Source: Nitrospirota bacterium
GTDB taxonomy: Bacteria > Nitrospirota > Nitrospiria > Nitrospirales > UBA8639
Length of the DNA: 14,859 bases
Reading direction: 5' to 3'
Assembly (NCBI GenBank): GCA_020348185.1
Contig: CP070743.1
Span: 2,190,942-2,205,800 of the forward strand
The notes beneath the pieces are model-generated. The model had not been told where the DNA came from and made no database searches. It worked only from the letters and a program-made list of their open reading frames with translations. Shown in pieces: positions 14,027 to 14,859 of the stretch (positions are counted from its first letter, which is position 1; the number at the start of each line of letters is the position of its first letter). A program made the position numbers and the translations under genes.

Positions 14027-14859
14027 ATGACACTCGCCGATACTTCGGGGCAAGACCCCGTACAATCACAGACTGTGGAAGAAAGAAGTCCTGAATACGA
14101 CGCGGATCAGATACGAGTCCTAGAAGGCCTCGATGCGGTGCGGAAGCGACCGGCCATGTACATCGGGAGCACTGGACCTGATGGCCTGCATCATCTTGTC
14201 TATGAAGTGGTCGACAACAGTGTCGACGAGCACATGGCCGGTTTTGGTGATGAAATCGACATTACCCTCCAAATCGATGGAAGCGTGGTGGTTTCAGACA
14301 GTGGGAGAGGGATTCCCACTGGTATGCACTCCACCCAGAAAAAATCCGCGGCCGAGGTAGCGCTAACCGTACTTCATGCAGGTGGAAAGTTTGAAAAAGG
14401 AGCCTACACCGTCTCGGGCGGGCTGCATGGGGTCGGCATCTCAGTGGTGAATGCCCTTTCTGAATGGCTGGAGATGGAAATTTGGCAAAATGACCAAGTG
14501 TTTGAACAACGATACGAACGCGGAAAACCGCTCGCATCGCTGGGCGTGACCGGCAAGACCAAAAAACGTGGCACCAAGATTACTTTTAAGCCTGATGATC
14601 AAATTTTCGAAGCGACGGAGTTCAGCTTTGATGTTCTGGCTCAACGCCTTCGCGAGCTCGCCTTTCTCAACAAGGGTCTTGGCATTACCCTCACGGACCA
14701 ACGTAAGGAAAAAGAAAAACAACAGGTCTTCTGTTATAAGGGCGGAATCGTCTCCTTTGTGGAACATTTGAACGAGGCGAAAACCCCCCTCCATAAGCCG
14801 ATCGTCGTGGAAGTTGAAAAGTCGGATATGTTCCTCGATGTGGCTTTGCAATATAACGA
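14027..14859 (+). CDS. gyrB: DNA gyrase subunit B, 5' part (continues beyond the window)
   Basis: ATPase subunit of gyrase, which introduces negative supercoils. 277 codons are visible, covering the GHKL ATPase domain and the start of the transducer. It has LEGLDAVRKRPAMYIG (32-47), EVVDNS with the Mg-binding Asn (60-65), DSGRGIP (91-97), VLHAGGKF (115-122) and GGLHGVG (131-137), then GTKITF (182-187). The usual second-motif N or D after the first Asp is Ser here, a modest change. The N-terminal tail is about 20 residues longer than minimal. The ATG is preceded by GGAG only 3 nt away, which is close but is the best start seen. gyrB rather than parE is inferred from the dnaA-dnaN context. Confidence 0.95.
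   Translation, partial: MTLADTSGQDPVQSQTVEERSPEYDADQIRVLEGLDAVRKRPAMYIGSTGPDGLHHLVYEVVDNSVDEHMAGFGDEIDITLQIDGSVVVSDSGRGIPTGMHSTQKKSAAEVALTVLHAGGKFEKGAYTVSGGLHGVGISVVNALSEWLEMEIWQNDQVFEQRYERGKPLASLGVTGKTKKRGTKITFKPDDQIFEATEFSFDVLAQRLRELAFLNKGLGITLTDQRKEKEKQQVFCYKGGIVSFVEHLNEAKTPLHKPIVVEVEKSDMFLDVALQYN

Overview
The window is a bacterial chromosomal replication-origin region. It holds the widely conserved cluster rpmH-rnpA-yidD-yidC-mnmE-mnmG-rsmG-parA on the minus strand and dnaA-dnaN-gyrB on the plus strand, with hisS and two small DsrE-superfamily-like genes between the two blocks. The moderate GC content, the protein flavour and the GC-rich inverted repeat that opens with CAGGATGTTGAAAAAG remind me of Nitrospirota (Nitrospira-like). 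That assignment comes from memory and is not proven here.

Left block (1-8425, all minus strand). A 5' part of parA runs off the left edge. It is followed by rsmG, mnmG, mnmE, yidC with an unusual coiled-coil tail of about 200 residues, yidD, rnpA and rpmH. Two identical 16-bp palindromes, TGTTCCACGTGGAACA, match the ParB-binding parS site. One lies in the parA leader and one is the start of the rsmG reading frame. A structured repeat of about 231 bp sits in the mnmE leader, where many genomes carry jag/khpB.

Middle block (8426-11211). A 443-bp gene-free stretch separates the divergent rpmH and hisS. After hisS come a 114-aa TusC/DsrF-like gene and a 94-aa TusB/DsrH-like gene. The stretch before dnaA is extremely G-rich on the plus strand and carries DnaA-box-like 9-mers next to and over the dnaA start. 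Base skew flips sharply near 10970. I therefore place oriC just upstream of dnaA rather than at the point where gene orientation diverges. This would make hisS and the small gene pair head-on to replication.

Right block (11212-14859). dnaA and dnaN are tightly linked. A repeat-rich spacer of about 300 bp follows, then the 5' part of gyrB, which runs off the right edge.

These genes cover initiation (DnaA), processivity (DnaN), supercoiling (GyrB), origin segregation (ParA and parS), ribosome and RNase P supply (L34, RnpA), membrane protein insertion (YidC, YidD) and tRNA/rRNA modification (MnmE, MnmG, RsmG). Two families of short degenerate repeats, GAAACNN heptads and GTCNAARAG-like 8-9-mers, recur in several spacers.
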